Shown: positions 26,850 to 36,687 of the stretch, one piece after another
How positions within the stretch are numbered: the first letter of the stretch is position 1
Layout: each line of letters starts with the position of its first letter
Origin: Bacillus andreraoultii
Lineage (GTDB): Bacteria; Bacillota; Bacilli; Bacillales; Caldibacillaceae
Assembly (NCBI RefSeq): GCF_001244735.1
Contig: NZ_LN868937.1
Span: 2,006,729 to 2,070,728, forward strand
DNA: 64,000 nucleotides
Reading direction: 5' to 3'
Notes under the pieces: generated by a model
What the model was told of the DNA's origin: nothing
What the model saw: the letters and a program-made list of their open reading frames with translations, nothing else
Databases searched by the model: none
Position numbers and translations under genes: made by a program

Positions 26850-28118
26850 TTAAAAGGTTATTAATCCTTTTTTAATTAAACTGTCTAACGCAACGCAAAT
26901 AGCAATCTTTACATGTTCATACGTTAATCCACCCTGAATATAGGCGATATATGGAGGTCGAATAGGTCCATCAGCAGATAACTCAATACTAGCTCCTTGT
27001 ATAAATGTACCCGCAGCCATAATGACTTCGTCTTCATAACCAGGCATATCACTTGGATATGGTGTGAATTTCGAGTTAACAGGAGATGCAAATTGAATCG
27101 CTTGACAGAAAGCAATCATCCGCTCTTTATCATCAAATTGAACAGATTGAATTAAATCAGTTCGTCTTGCATCCCATGAAGGATTCGTATTGAGCCCAAC
27201 TTGCTCTAACATTGCTGCAGTAAAAATTGCACCTTTTAAAGCCTGACCAACAACATGTGGTGCAAGGAAAAATCCTTGATACATTTCTAACAAACTGTAT
27301 AAGGATGCGCCTGCTTCTTGTCCTAATCCGGGAGCAGTTAGTCGATAGGCACATTGGTCAACCCATTTTTGCTTACCGACAATATAGCCACCTGTTTTTA
27401 CAATTCCTGCTCCAGGATTTTTTATTAATGACCCAGCCATAAGGTCTGCCCCGACATGTGTTGGTTCCAACTCTTCAACAAATTCCCCATAACAATTGTC
27501 AACAAAAACAATGACATCATTCTTCATTTCTTTAACAACCGAGATCATTTCTTTTATATCATCAATTGTAAAAGAAGGACGATTTGCATAACCTTTTGAA
27601 CGTTGTATTCCAATCACTCTTGTGTTAGATTTGATCGCATTTTGTATCTTTGAAAAATCAGGTCTTCCTTCATTCGTTAAATCAACATGTTGGTAACCAA
27701 TTCCAAACTCTTTTAAATTCCCATTTCCAGAACCGCGAACACCTACAATTTCCTCTAACGTATCGTAAGGTTTTCCAGTAATATATAGTAACTCGTCTCC
27801 AGGTCTTAAAACACCGAATAAACACGTTGAAATCGCATGAGTACCTGATATAATTTGTGGTCTAACTAAAGCCGCTTCTGTTCCAAAATAATCAGCATAT
27901 ACTTTTTCTAACGTATCTCGACCAATATCATCGTAACCATACCCAGTTGAAGGGGTAAAATGGGAATCACTCACTTCATTTTTTTGAAAGCTTTGTAACA
28001 CCCGAAATTGATTTCTTTCAACAATCGAATCGATCTCTTCATGAATTGTTTTTATCTTTTTTTCTACTTCTTGAATCATTGATTGTAAATAGTTATTATT
28101 AGTTATTTCTGTAATCAT
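26850..28118 (-). CDS. ynbB: YnbB, PLP-dependent methionine gamma-lyase family protein
   Basis: About 423-residue fold-type I PLP enzyme of the family annotated as aluminium resistance or methionine gamma-lyase-like. Visible motifs are GYGYDDIGRDTLE, ISGTHAIS, VDNCYGEFVEE with the PLP Asp and GSLIKNPGAGI with the Schiff-base Lys. ATG 28118 has GATGGAGA upstream and overlaps the hflX stop; a start 18 nt earlier is possible. Order hflX-ynbB-glnR as in B. subtilis. The physiological reaction is not established. Confidence 0.9.
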   Translation of the reverse strand: MITEITNNNYLQSMIQEVEKKIKTIHEEIDSIVERNQFRVLQSFQKNEVSDSHFTPSTGYGYDDIGRDTLEKVYADYFGTEAALVRPQIISGTHAISTCLFGVLRPGDELLYITGKPYDTLEEIVGVRGSGNGNLKEFGIGYQHVDLTNEGRPDFSKIQNAIKSNTRVIGIQRSKGYANRPSFTIDDIKEMISVVKEMKNDVIVFVDNCYGEFVEELEPTHVGADLMAGSLIKNPGAGIVKTGGYIVGKQKWVDQCAYRLTAPGLGQEAGASLYSLLEMYQGFFLAPHVVGQALKGAIFTAAMLEQVGLNTNPSWDARRTDLIQSVQFDDKERMIAFCQAIQFASPVNSKFTPYPSDMPGYEDEVIMAAGTFIQGASIELSADGPIRPPYIAYIQGGLTYEHVKIAICVALDSLIKKGLITF

Positions 28119-28119
28119 T

Positions 28120-29385
28120 TCATTCTCCATCTCCATAAGACAATTTCTTTAATTCTCCATTTAAAGGATGATATGTAAAAATATACCCCTTACAACTATA
28201 TGTTTCGTCATCTTCTGAAAACTTTAATTCCCTTAGTATGGTTTCTTCTTTTAACCTCGCTAGAATCTTTCCTGCTGTTGACGGTAATTGTACTTCATAA
28301 GATTCCATTTCTTGCATCATGATTCCTTCGATTTTTCGTTTAATTTCTTCCCGATCATACTTATTAAAAGCACTAATTTGTAATAACTCTTCTTTAGCTG
28401 TTGGTACGAAATTCGGATGAACTTCATCCTTTTTATTATATAAAATGAGTTGTGGTATTTTTTCTGCCTCTAAATGTTCAAGAATTTTGTTCACGGTTTG
28501 TTCGTGTTGAAAATAATTAGGGTTTGAAGAGTCGATGACATGAAGCAAAAGGTCAGCTTCAGCAACTTCTTCTAATGTCGAACGAAAAGCAGCAATGAGT
28601 GTTGTTGGTAAATCTTCAATAAATCCTACCGTGTCACTTAAAAGCACTGTATAACCACTAGGCAAAATCATCTTCCTTGTTAATGGATCGAGCGTTGCAA
28701 ACAATTTATTTTCCTCATAAGAATCTGCATTTGTTAAACGATTAAAAAGAGTCGATTTCCCTGCATTCGTATAGCCAATAAGGGAAATTTGATATGTATT
28801 GTTCTGTTTTCTTCGCGCGCGATACCTTTTCCGATGTTCAACAATGATTGCTAATTGTTTCTTTATATCATCGATTCGATTACGTATATGTCTACGGTCA
28901 GTTTCTAACTTTGTCTCACCAGGTCCACGAGTACCAATCCCACCTCCAAGTCGCGATAATTCTGTTCCTTGTCCGATAAGCCGTGGTAACAAATATTCTA
29001 ATTGTGCAAGTTCTACTTGTAGCTTACCTTCACGAGATTTTGCTCGACCTGCAAATATATCAAGAATAAGTTGTGTCCGGTCAATAATCTTAATTTGTAA
29101 TTGATTTGTCAAATTACGTAATTGGCTTGGAGTTAGCTCACTATTAAAAATGATAACTTCTGCTTCAAACTCTTCAATTAAATGGCGAAGTTCTTCCACT
29201 TTCCCTTTACCTATATATGTCGAAGTGTCTGGTTTATCTCGTTTTTGCGTAACCCGAAGAACAACTTCACCGTTCGCTGTATTTGTCAAGGATGCCAATT
29301 CATTCATCGAGTTTTCAAAACGAAAATCATCTTTATCTAACAACTGACACCCAACGATAATGACCTTTTCTTTACTGTTTCCCAT
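28120..29385 (-). CDS. hflX: Ribosome-associated GTPase HflX
   Basis: About 422-residue GTPase that splits stalled or stressed 70S ribosomes. The N-terminal HflX domain ([23 protein letters not shown]) is followed by the Gly-rich linker [11 protein letters not shown] and the G domain: [12 protein letters not shown] (G1), [10 protein letters not shown] (G3), YNKKDE (G4). AAAGGTG selects ATG 29385; 15 upstream codons lack a site. Called ynbA in B. subtilis. Confidence 0.95.
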   Translation of the reverse strand: MGNSKEKVIIVGCQLLDKDDFRFENSMNELASLTNTANGEVVLRVTQKRDKPDTSTYIGKGKVEELRHLIEEFEAEVIIFNSELTPSQLRNLTNQLQIKIIDRTQLILDIFAGRAKSREGKLQVELAQLEYLLPRLIGQGTELSRLGGGIGTRGPGETKLETDRRHIRNRIDDIKKQLAIIVEHRKRYRARRKQNNTYQISLIGYTNAGKSTLFNRLTNADSYEENKLFATLDPLTRKMILPSGYTVLLSDTVGFIEDLPTTLIAAFRSTLEEVAEADLLLHVIDSSNPNYFQHEQTVNKILEHLEAEKIPQLILYNKKDEVHPNFVPTAKEELLQISAFNKYDREEIKRKIEGIMMQEMESYEVQLPSTAGKILARLKEETILRELKFSEDDETYSCKGYIFTYHPLNGELKKLSYGDGE

Positions 29386-29470
29386 ATGCTCACCTTTACT
29401 TTTCATATTCATTCGTGTAACAGGTAACAACTATTATCTTTACATAAATTGTCCAAGACTGCAAATGAAT

Positions 29471-29613
29471 TAAAGAAAACGAAAGTGCTCGAGCCTTATG
29501 CGAAATGAGAGCTGTCGTTCGCTAAAAAATTTTTTAGGCAGCGAGGTCATGCTTCAATGCTTATGCGTATAGCAAAGTAGGAATTGGAAGATTTATACTT
29601 TCCTATTAGCTAA
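29471..29613 (-). repeat. Dispersed intergenic repeat, copy D
   Basis: Opposite to copies A, B and E. Begins TAAAGAAAACGAAAG, holds GAGAGCTGTCGTTCGC and ends TTTATACTTTCCTATTAGC, the exact complement of the family start. The GTGCGC hairpin is replaced by TGCTTATGCGTATAGCA. Lies between hflX and the spoVK terminator. Confidence 0.75.
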
Positions 29614-29659
29614 AAAGGCCTGATTCTTAGCATCGATTGAAATTACTAAAAATCAGCCA
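29611..29659 (-). terminator. Terminator of spoVK
   Basis: Long stem GGCCTGATTCTTAG against CTAAAAATCAGCC with a TTTTTA tail on the minus strand. Confidence 0.75.
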
Positions 29660-29725
29660 TCATTTTAATGAATTATTTAATTTTGTATCGTAATATAAAC
29701 ATCCCCTTATAAAAAGAGGAACCAT

Positions 29726-30670
29726 TTAATGTTCATGAGGGAACGTTAAATCTTGACTCCGTATAGTTAGTAATTCATGATGATCAAATTGATTATTCAC
29801 TAATAATCTCATTGCTTGTGTGCGAATTGATTTTTCAATAATGTTTCTCACATATCGACCATTAGAGAAACGATTTTTTATGAACGAAGATCTTGCAAAT
29901 AGTAAATGATCCCGTAACTTTCTTTCGGCATCATCACTGAATACATATTCTTTATCTCTCATCATCATTTTACCAATCTCCATTAACTGATCAACAGAGT
30001 AATCAGGAAATTCAATAATTATTGGAAAACGAGACTCCAATCCGGGATTCAACGCAAGAAACTGATCCATTTCTCGGGAGTATCCTGCAAGTATTAATAC
30101 AAATTCATGTTGTTTATCTTCCATATGTTTTACGAGTGTGTCAATCGCTTCTTTGCCGAAATCCTTTTCCCCTCCACGACCTAATGAATAGGCCTCGTCA
30201 ATAAAGAGAATGCCACCTAATGCCTTTTTTATTAAATCTCGGGTTTTTTGAGCAGTATGACCAATATATTCACCGACTAAGTCTGCCCGTTCACATTCAA
30301 TTAAATGGCCTTTTGACAGGACACCTACTTTTTGAAACAGTTTTCCAATCAACCGTGCAACCGTTGTTTTACCGGTACCTGGATTTCCTTTAAACATCAT
30401 ATGCAGTACTTGTTTCCCAGCTTTCAGTCCACTTTCTTCCCGCTTTTTATTGACAATAATCCATGCATATATTTCTTTAATAACACTCTTCACATCATCG
30501 AGACCAACAAGGCTACTCAACTCATCCTCAATTTCTTTTAATATTTCATGCTCTTCTGTCCGTTCTTTCTTTATAAAACCTTTTGGTTCATGAATTGGTT
30601 CAACTCTCGTTTTGCGATTTAAAGTAATACTAATTTGACCTTTATTCTTTATTCGAATCGGTTGATCCAA
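29726..30670 (-). CDS. spoVK: Stage V sporulation AAA protein SpoVK
   Basis: About 315-residue CbxX/CfxQ-type AAA ATPase needed late in sporulation. Walker A GNPGTGKT, Walker B GILFIDEAYSLGRG and the arginine-rich sensor region FSNGRYVRNIIEKSI are present. I chose TTG 30670 because AGAGAGGTG lies 6 nt upstream; the preceding 29 codons of open frame are probably the promoter region. CATATACTG with an upstream AC at about 16 bp resembles a sporulation sigma (SigK/SigE-like) promoter around 30700-30735, low confidence. Separated from hfq by 410 bp without a gene. Confidence 0.92.
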   Translation of the reverse strand: MDQPIRIKNKGQISITLNRKTRVEPIHEPKGFIKKERTEEHEILKEIEDELSSLVGLDDVKSVIKEIYAWIIVNKKREESGLKAGKQVLHMMFKGNPGTGKTTVARLIGKLFQKVGVLSKGHLIECERADLVGEYIGHTAQKTRDLIKKALGGILFIDEAYSLGRGGEKDFGKEAIDTLVKHMEDKQHEFVLILAGYSREMDQFLALNPGLESRFPIIIEFPDYSVDQLMEIGKMMMRDKEYVFSDDAERKLRDHLLFARSSFIKNRFSNGRYVRNIIEKSIRTQAMRLLVNNQFDHHELLTIRSQDLTFPHEH

Positions 30671-31080
30671 TGTGTTCACCTCTCTTTTTCGTAACAACAG
30701 TATATGCCTAGGTGAAAAAAAGGTGACATTCGCCCATGAACAAATCTTTTGAATCAATTATTTTCCATATATTCTGACATAAATTTTGTGTATTCGACAA
30801 TCACCAGAGTTTGGTTGTCAAATTATGCGCTTTCCCAAGAAATAGTACGACTAAGAGGCTTACACGCTTATTTTCCACTCGAAATTTTTAATTAACACCT
30901 TTAACTATATTTATTCATGATTAGAACAAGTCATGACCATATTTTACATGTACAAGGATAAAGTTGTTTTCTCCAGTAATAAATATCGGTAATAAAGTCG
31001 CAAACAATAATGAAAAAGGTGTAGTTATGTTAAACTACACCTTTTAAATATCCTATTCAACTGTTATTCATACATAAAAA
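30671..31080. other. 410-bp gap between spoVK and hfq
   Basis: In B. subtilis this interval holds nrdI-nrdE-nrdF-ymaB-cwlC. Here I see only a possible sporulation promoter for spoVK near 30700-30735 and the hfq terminator at its left end; no open frame or repeat stands out. Confidence 0.6.
31014..31047 (-). terminator. Terminator of miaA-hfq
   Basis: AAAAGGTGTAGTT/AACTACACCTTTT stem with 6-nt loop, 13-bp perfect arms. Confidence 0.88.
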
Positions 31081-31305
31081 TTATTCAAAATCAATCTGTA
31101 TATTTCTAGAAGGAGAGAATGTAGAAATTGCATGTTTAAACACTAATTGTTGTTTTCCATCCGTTTCAAAGAGTACGGTGAAATTATCGAATCCACGAAC
31201 TAATCCACGAATTTGAAACCCGTTTGTTAAATAGACAGTTACTAAAATATTTTCTTTACGTAATTGGTTCAAAAATTGGTCTTGAATATTAATTGGTTGT
31301 TTCAT
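31081..31305 (-). CDS. hfq: RNA chaperone Hfq
   Basis: 74-residue Sm-like hexamer subunit. [38 protein letters not shown] and the Sm2 motif [13 protein letters not shown] are present. GAGGAGG precedes the ATG, 29 nt after miaA. As in B. subtilis it is the gene after miaA. Confidence 0.97.
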   Translation of the reverse strand: MKQPINIQDQFLNQLRKENILVTVYLTNGFQIRGLVRGFDNFTVLFETDGKQQLVFKHAISTFSPSRNIQIDFE

Positions 31306-31334
31306 TTTTTGTCCTCCTCATTTATCTCCATATT

Positions 31335-32288
31335 TTATGTATTCGCCTTAAAATTTAGCATTCCTGCAACATAGCGAGAAATTTTTTGTAAATTTTTTTC
31401 ATAATCAAGTGGATCTGTCATATCAAACCACTCAACTGGCATTTTATTACGGAACCATGTTAGTTGCCTTTTCGCAAAATGACGTGTGTTTTGTTTCAAA
31501 GTAGTTATCGCATCTTCAAAGGAAACTTCCCCGTCGAAAGCAGTAAATAGTTCTTTATAACCAATTGCTTGTGTTGCTTGAGCATGTTTCAATCCTTGAT
31601 CATATAGTTTTTTTACCTCATCAATTAAACCAAGTTGAACCATTTGGTTTACTCGTTCATTTATGCGATGATATAGTTTTTCACGTTCCATTGTTAAACC
31701 AACAAGTGCAACATCATATAATAACGTTTTCTGTTGTTTTGCTTTGAACTCGGTCATCGTTATACCAGTAGATAAATATATTTCTAATGCCCGAATAACT
31801 CTACGCACATTATTCGGATGTATTTGTTCAGCTGCCTGTGGATCAACTTGTTTTAACTGTTCATATAAAATTTCTATCCCTTCGAGTTTTGATCTTTCTT
31901 CTAGCTGAACTCTGATTTTTTCGTCTTTTCCACTATTAGAAAATTGATAATCATAAATAACCGATTGAATATAAAGACCGGTTCCTCCAACAATAATTGG
32001 CAAGCGGTTTCTATTGGAGATATCGGTAATTTTTTTTCGAACTAATTGTTGAAATTCATATACTGAAAATGATTCTTTCGGATCTTTAATATCAATTAAA
32101 TGGTGTGGGATACCAGCCATTTCTTCTTTCGTAATTTTAGCTGTCCCGATATCCATTCCTCTGTATATTTGCATTGAGTCCCCACTAATAATTTCTCCAT
32201 TAAATTTTTTAGCTAAGTCAAGACTCAATTTTGTTTTTCCAACAGCGGTAGGACCGATAATACAAAGTAATTTCTCCTTTTCCTCCAA
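31335..32288 (-). CDS. miaA: tRNA dimethylallyltransferase MiaA
   Basis: 317-residue enzyme that prenylates A37 of tRNAs reading UNN codons. Walker A-like GPTAVGKTKLS, the substrate motif SGDSMQIYRGMDIGTAK, IVGGTGLYIQS and HPNNVRRVIRALE are all visible. The start is awkward: the only in-frame candidate is TTG 32288, which overlaps GGAGGAAAAGGAG rather than following it; an unusual start further in cannot be excluded. Acts before MiaB, encoded at 45-47 kb. Confidence 0.95.
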   Translation of the reverse strand: MEEKEKLLCIIGPTAVGKTKLSLDLAKKFNGEIISGDSMQIYRGMDIGTAKITKEEMAGIPHHLIDIKDPKESFSVYEFQQLVRKKITDISNRNRLPIIVGGTGLYIQSVIYDYQFSNSGKDEKIRVQLEERSKLEGIEILYEQLKQVDPQAAEQIHPNNVRRVIRALEIYLSTGITMTEFKAKQQKTLLYDVALVGLTMEREKLYHRINERVNQMVQLGLIDEVKKLYDQGLKHAQATQAIGYKELFTAFDGEVSFEDAITTLKQNTRHFAKRQLTWFRNKMPVEWFDMTDPLDYEKNLQKISRYVAGMLNFKANT

Positions 32289-32616
32289 AAAGCTTCACTA
32301 CTTTCAAAACTTGAATTTAATTTTCTATCTAATTTCAGTTTAACATAACTAAAATAATAAGTTAAACATCAAAACATTATCCCCATATTTTTTAATCTTA
32401 AACATGAAAAATGTCGATTTGTGTAGAAATGTAGTATTGCGTTTTAAATAAAAAAATAGGTAGGATTAATAACAACTTGCCCTACCTTTATCCCTTACAT
32501 GACCGTTTAATTGTTGATGTTCGATAATATTCGCCATTTTTCTTTGGAATGCCTTAATACCATTCGGATATATCGCGCCAAACTCCATCCCCTTTCTTAT
32601 CTCCCATCATTAAGTG
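32289..32616. other. Gap between miaA and the lysogeny island
   Basis: AT-rich. A stem GGTAGG/CCTACC around 32458-32486 may be a terminator; no gene was recognised. The divergent Cro-type gene expected opposite the repressor is absent, so this is probably where the island was truncated. Confidence 0.5.
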
Positions 32617-32720
32617 TTCTTAGTTTATAAGAAACTTCTCATTACATAGATGTTCTTAATTTCCAAGAATCAAACAGTTATTTCTAAGTTTTTAAGAAAA
32701 ACATTCCTATCTTTTAAGAA
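32617..32720. promoter_or_regulatory. Array of four phage repressor operators
   Basis: Four 17-bp imperfect palindromes of the form TTCTTA-N5-AAGAA or close: 32617-32633, 32653-32669, 32682-32698 and 32704-32720. They lie directly upstream of the CI-like repressor gene, with further half-sites at 32733-32754. This is the arrangement of a lysogeny control region. Confidence 0.75.
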
Positions 32721-32769
32721 TGTGTTACTTTATTCTTAAATAATTCTTATAGAAATATGGTGAAGACAA

Positions 32770-33201
32770 ATGTCTACTTTGGGGGAACGATTAAAGTTAG
32801 CTCGAGAAAGAACTGGATTAAAGCAGACTCAGGTTAAAGAAAGAACAAATATAAATAATAAAACTTTAAGTGGATATGAAAATAATGTCAGTGAACCGGA
32901 TTCTGCTACATTGGCCGTTCTTGCTGAACTTTATGGAGTATCCTATAAATGGTTGATAACCGGAGATGGTTCTATGATAGAAACATCCAACACTTCAAGC
33001 GATAAAGATGAAAAAGATATAGCCAAACGAATGGAAAAGATAAAAAATGACTTGTCAGCAGATGGAGGACTAAGTTTCTTTGGCGAACCTCTTTCAGATG
33101 AAGCTAAAGAGTCATTGTTAGAAGCTATGGAATATGCTGTAAAACAAGCTCAAAGAATTAATAAAAAGTACATTCCTAAAAAATATAAAGATAACGACTA
33201 G
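32770..33201 (+). CDS. CI/ImmR-like XRE-family repressor
   Basis: 143 residues. N-terminal XRE helix-turn-helix (LGERLKLARERTGLKQTQVKERTNINNKTLSGYE, in parts) is followed by a linker and a C-terminal helical stretch EAMEYAVKQAQRINKKYIPKKYK, the form found in phage and ICE immunity repressors partnered with ImmA proteases. The frame is intact. Four palindromic operators precede it and a broken ImmA gene follows within 20 nt, so it is the repressor of a decayed prophage. Ribosome-binding site is weak (GGTGA). Confidence 0.85.
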   Translation: MSTLGERLKLARERTGLKQTQVKERTNINNKTLSGYENNVSEPDSATLAVLAELYGVSYKWLITGDGSMIETSNTSSDKDEKDIAKRMEKIKNDLSADGGLSFFGEPLSDEAKESLLEAMEYAVKQAQRINKKYIPKKYKDND

Positions 33202-33219
33202 GATTGTGAGGCGTTTTAA

Positions 33220-33544
33220 TTGAACTGGATTGAAAACAAAGTAAGAAAGCTAACAGAAAAGTATAAAACAAATTACCCTTTTAAGGATTTCAGACTTTAT
33301 AAAAATTCATGTTGTTTACTGGAATTTGGATGAAGAAATTTGAGGGTTTTTAATTACGAGAAAAGAAATCGCTTTATTTTTATAAACGATAATCTGTGTA
33401 TTGAGCAACAAAAGTTTGAATGTTCTCGCGAGTTGGGACATACTGCGCTTCACACAAAGTTCAATAATAAAAAAGAATACGCTCACGCTTGATAAAGTTG
33501 AACGTGAAGCGAATAAATTCGCTACCAATCTACTTCTTTTTTGA
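33220..33544 (+). pseudogene. ImmA/IrrE-type metallopeptidase, broken
   Basis: Translation in shifting frames gives an ImmA-like protein: TTG start and MNWIENKVRKLTEKY, a stop after LLEFG, then in another frame FINDNLCIEQQKFECSRELG and HTALH (the zinc motif HExxH is RELGH here, with the first His lost), a stop after EYAHA, and in a third frame DKVEREANKFATNLLLF. At least two frame breaks. ImmA normally cleaves the repressor encoded just upstream, so this lysogen can no longer be induced that way. Confidence 0.8.
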
Positions 33545-33686
33545 TAAAAATATGTAAAATGATGAAACTAGTTTTGAATTATTAAAAGAATAAGGGATAC
33601 CTTATAAGATGGAAAAATTTTTGCGGTAATTATAGGTGATTTTACCTGATTACATAGAATCATATTTATAGAGGGGAGTCTAAAAA

Positions 33687-34343
33687 GTGACGAAGAAAGA
33701 AAAAGTGACAAAACCATTCTTTAAAAAATGGTGGTTTTGGGGAATTGTTATAATTATTATTGCCGCTGCTGTTGGAGGCGGAGAAGATGAGAAACAAACA
33801 GTAAGTAATAATAATGATGCAACCACAAGTAAAGTAAGCGATAATCAATCCGTAGAAAAAGAGAAACCAAAAAAAGAAGATGATGTTCCAAGCGAATATA
33901 AAAATGCTTTAAAAAAGGCTGAATCATACGCAAAAACTATGTACATGTCCAAAAGCGCTATTTATGAACAATTAACTTCAGAACATGGCGAAAAGTTTTC
34001 TACAGAAGCAGCCGAGTATGCAATGAGTGAACTCGAATTTGATTGGAAAGAAAGTGCATTGAAAAAGGCTAAATCCTATTCAGATACCATGTACATGTCA
34101 AAACAAGGAATCTATGAACAACTTATTTCTAAACAAGGTGAAAAGTTTACTGAAGATGAGGCAAAATATGCAATTGATAATTTGAAAGCTGATTTTAAGA
34201 AAAATGCATTAGAGAAAGCAAAAAGTTATCAGGAAACAATGAGTATGTCACCAGATGCTATAAGAGACCAATTGACTTCTGAACACGGAGAACAATTCAC
34301 TCAAGAAGAAGCTGATTATGCAATCGAGAATTTAGATAAATAA
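33687..34343 (+). CDS. Ltp-family superinfection-exclusion-like protein
   Basis: 218 residues: a membrane helix near the N-terminus (WWFWGIVIIIIAAAVGG), a charged linker and three tandem repeats of about 47 residues, each of the form ALKKAKSYS.TMYMSK.GIYEQLTSEHGEKFT.EEA.YAI.NL. This repeat is the Ltp domain (PF07553) of the streptococcal phage TP-J34 lipoprotein that blocks phage DNA injection. Start GTG 33687 follows GAGGGGAG. Unlike that lipoprotein there is no lipobox Cys; the anchor is a helix. The frame is intact while its neighbours are broken, which suggests retention under selection. Confidence 0.85.
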   Translation: MTKKEKVTKPFFKKWWFWGIVIIIIAAAVGGGEDEKQTVSNNNDATTSKVSDNQSVEKEKPKKEDDVPSEYKNALKKAESYAKTMYMSKSAIYEQLTSEHGEKFSTEAAEYAMSELEFDWKESALKKAKSYSDTMYMSKQGIYEQLISKQGEKFTEDEAKYAIDNLKADFKKNALEKAKSYQETMSMSPDAIRDQLTSEHGEQFTQEEADYAIENLDK

Positions 34344-34363
34344 TAGTCAAAGTTATGTATACG

Positions 34364-34392
34364 ATAAAGCCCTTTTATTTGGGCTTTTTATT
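34364..34392 (+). terminator. Terminator of Ltp gene
   Basis: AAAGCCC/GGGCTTT stem, 8-nt loop, followed by TTTATTT on the plus strand. Confidence 0.85.
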
Positions 34393-34436
34393 TAAATCAA
34401 TAACAGAACGTATATTCTTACAAACCGGTGAAAACA

Positions 34437-34598
34437 ATGACAATATCTGAAAGACTAGGTCATTCAAGCGGATCACTAAATTAATATAGTCATGTTACAT
34501 CTAATATTCCAAAAGATCTATCGAAATTATACGGATGCTATGAAGAATATCCCACCCGGATAGTGAATGTGGTCGTAAAATGGTCAAAATGGCATAAA
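34437..34598 (+). pseudogene. Tyrosine integrase C-terminal remnant
   Basis: One frame reads ISERLGHSSGSLN-stop-YSHVTSNIPKDLSKLYG..., which matches the C-terminal end of phage tyrosine recombinases (ERLGHSS...YSHV with the catalytic His and Tyr). An in-frame stop and loss of the rest make it non-functional. It marks this as the remains of an integrated element. Confidence 0.75.
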
Positions 34599-34640
34599 GT
34601 AAGGGCTAAACCCTCTGTTTATATGGGTTTGCCCTTATAG
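34599..34640 (-). terminator. Terminator of mutL
   Basis: AAGGGCTAAACCC against GGGTTTGCCCTT, directly after the mutL stop. Confidence 0.75.
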
Positions 34641-34644
34641 GAAA

Positions 34645-36636
34645 TTACATAACCCGCTTAAACATTTTCTCCATTTCATATGTTGAAAAATGAATGATGA
34701 TTGGTCTTCCGTGTGGACATGTAAAAGGATCACTTGTCATTCTTAATGTATCTAGTAATTCCTGTATTTCATCGTGGCGTAACCGATGATTCGCTTTGAT
34801 TGATCCTTTACAGCTCATCATAATTGCCGTTTCTTCTCGCAACTTTTTCAAATCAACTTTCTTCATTTCTAAAACTTGCTCAATAATTTCTTGAATTGTT
34901 TGCTCCTCTTCACCGTGTGGAAACCATTGTGGGTGATTCCGTACAATAAAAGTATTTAATCCAAACGGTTCAAGAAATAGTCCAACTTTCTTCAATTCTT
35001 CTAAGTTTTCTTCTAATTTAATATACTCATCATTTGAAAATTGGAGAGTGAGTGGTATGAGTAATTCTTGTAAATTATTTGTCACTTCTCCGATTTTTTC
35101 TTTGAAATACTCATATTTAATTCGTTCCTGTGCTGCATGTTGATCAATAATGTATAAACCATTTTCATTTTCCGCAAAAATATACGTGCCATGCATTTGC
35201 CCAATCGGATACATTGGTGGAACGCGAGGTGACTTACTTTTTGAAATAGAATTCATTTGCGTTTCTTCGTCAAATACGGTCGTTTCTTCCAATTCATTAT
35301 CAATTACGTCGGTATCATGACTAGTTTGAAGTGACAATTCTCCCTTTCGATTCTGTTCCTCATTGGTACAGTCCGTTGCTTTGTCTTGTTCATCTGGGAA
35401 AATTGGAATGGCTTTTTCATGAACATGATGGAAACTTGTGTTCGGATTATTATTTACTAATGAATCTAGTAAAAGACTCGCAACTTGTCTTTCATCTTGC
35501 GTCAGCGTAGAACGGGTTGATTGGTTACCTTTATTTATAAATCCTTGTTTCTCGATTCCCAATTTCTTTTGAGGAAGATGATCTAACGTCATCGTAATTT
35601 GTTCAGACTTCGGTTTTTCTAGTTTTGGAGATGCACCATCTGGAATAAGTGTTTCCTTTTTAAATGCTTGTTGTATTGAACGAGTGATGAGTTCCCCTAA
35701 TTCTTTTTCCTTACTTAATCGAACTTCTAATTTCGCAGGATGTACATTGACGTCGACAAGCACTGGATCCATTGTTATATTTAGAAAGACAATTGGAAAC
35801 CGACCAATAGGAAGTAAAGTATGATATCCCGATATAACCGCATTTGCGATTGTATAGTTTTTTATAAATCTACCGTTCACCATCGTGGAAATATAATTTC
35901 TCGAAGCTCGTGTTACTTCTGGTAAAGAAATATAACCATCAATCTTAAAGTCCAATGATTCTCCTTGTATCGGTATCATTTTTTTAACAATATTTATCCC
36001 ATAAATGCTTGCCAACACTTGCCTAGAGTCACCATTTCCCGTTGTCTGTAGTAATATGCGGCCATTATGAATAAGTTTCATCGCAACCTCTGGATGTGCT
36101 AATGCAAGCCGGTTCATTACATCCGTAATATTCCCTAACTCTGTATGGATTGTTTTTAAATATTTTAACCGAGCAGGTGTATTAAAAAACAAATCAGAGA
36201 CAGTAAAATCAGTTCCTTTTCGACTTGGTGCAGGTTCGAGTATTACCTTTGTTCCACCTTCAATAACAAGACGACTTCCTGGACCATTACCAGTGCTTGT
36301 AATAAGTTCCACTTTTGCGACAGAAGCAATACTTGGCAAGGCCTCACCACGGAAGCCAAGTGTCCGAATTCGAAATAAATCATTTTCATCTTTTATTTTA
36401 CTTGTCGCATGTCGTTCAAATGCAAGGGGAACATCTTCAGGTTCAATACCTGCACCATTATCAATAACACGAATTTTTTGCAAACCTGCCTCTTCGATTT
36501 CTACATCTATCATCGTACTTTTCGCATCAATTGCATTTTCAACTAATTCTTTTACGACTGATGCCGGACGTTCGACTACTTCACCAGCTGCAATCTTATT
36601 AGACAGTATTTCATCTAATTGAATAATTTTACCCAT
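34645..36636 (-). CDS. mutL: DNA mismatch repair endonuclease MutL
   Basis: About 663-residue GHKL ATPase-endonuclease. N-terminal motifs: [34 protein letters not shown]. The C-terminal domain has [12 protein letters not shown], the metal-dependent nicking motif DQHA-x2-E-x4-E, and [12 protein letters not shown], as in bacteria lacking MutH. GGTGGTG precedes ATG 36636. It follows mutS in the same operon, as in B. subtilis. Confidence 0.97.
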   Translation of the reverse strand: MGKIIQLDEILSNKIAAGEVVERPASVVKELVENAIDAKSTMIDVEIEEAGLQKIRVIDNGAGIEPEDVPLAFERHATSKIKDENDLFRIRTLGFRGEALPSIASVAKVELITSTGNGPGSRLVIEGGTKVILEPAPSRKGTDFTVSDLFFNTPARLKYLKTIHTELGNITDVMNRLALAHPEVAMKLIHNGRILLQTTGNGDSRQVLASIYGINIVKKMIPIQGESLDFKIDGYISLPEVTRASRNYISTMVNGRFIKNYTIANAVISGYHTLLPIGRFPIVFLNITMDPVLVDVNVHPAKLEVRLSKEKELGELITRSIQQAFKKETLIPDGASPKLEKPKSEQITMTLDHLPQKKLGIEKQGFINKGNQSTRSTLTQDERQVASLLLDSLVNNNPNTSFHHVHEKAIPIFPDEQDKATDCTNEEQNRKGELSLQTSHDTDVIDNELEETTVFDEETQMNSISKSKSPRVPPMYPIGQMHGTYIFAENENGLYIIDQHAAQERIKYEYFKEKIGEVTNNLQELLIPLTLQFSNDEYIKLEENLEELKKVGLFLEPFGLNTFIVRNHPQWFPHGEEEQTIQEIIEQVLEMKKVDLKKLREETAIMMSCKGSIKANHRLRHDEIQELLDTLRMTSDPFTCPHGRPIIIHFSTYEMEKMFKRVM

Positions 36637-36687
36637 ATTCATTCACCACCAAATCAAATGCGCCACGACGTATTGCGCCGGGTTTTT

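Noticed and set aside
28799..29104. 101-codon plus-strand frame
   Set aside because: Antisense of hflX with low-complexity translation.
36293..36622. 109-codon plus-strand frame
   Set aside because: Antisense of the mutL GHKL domain.
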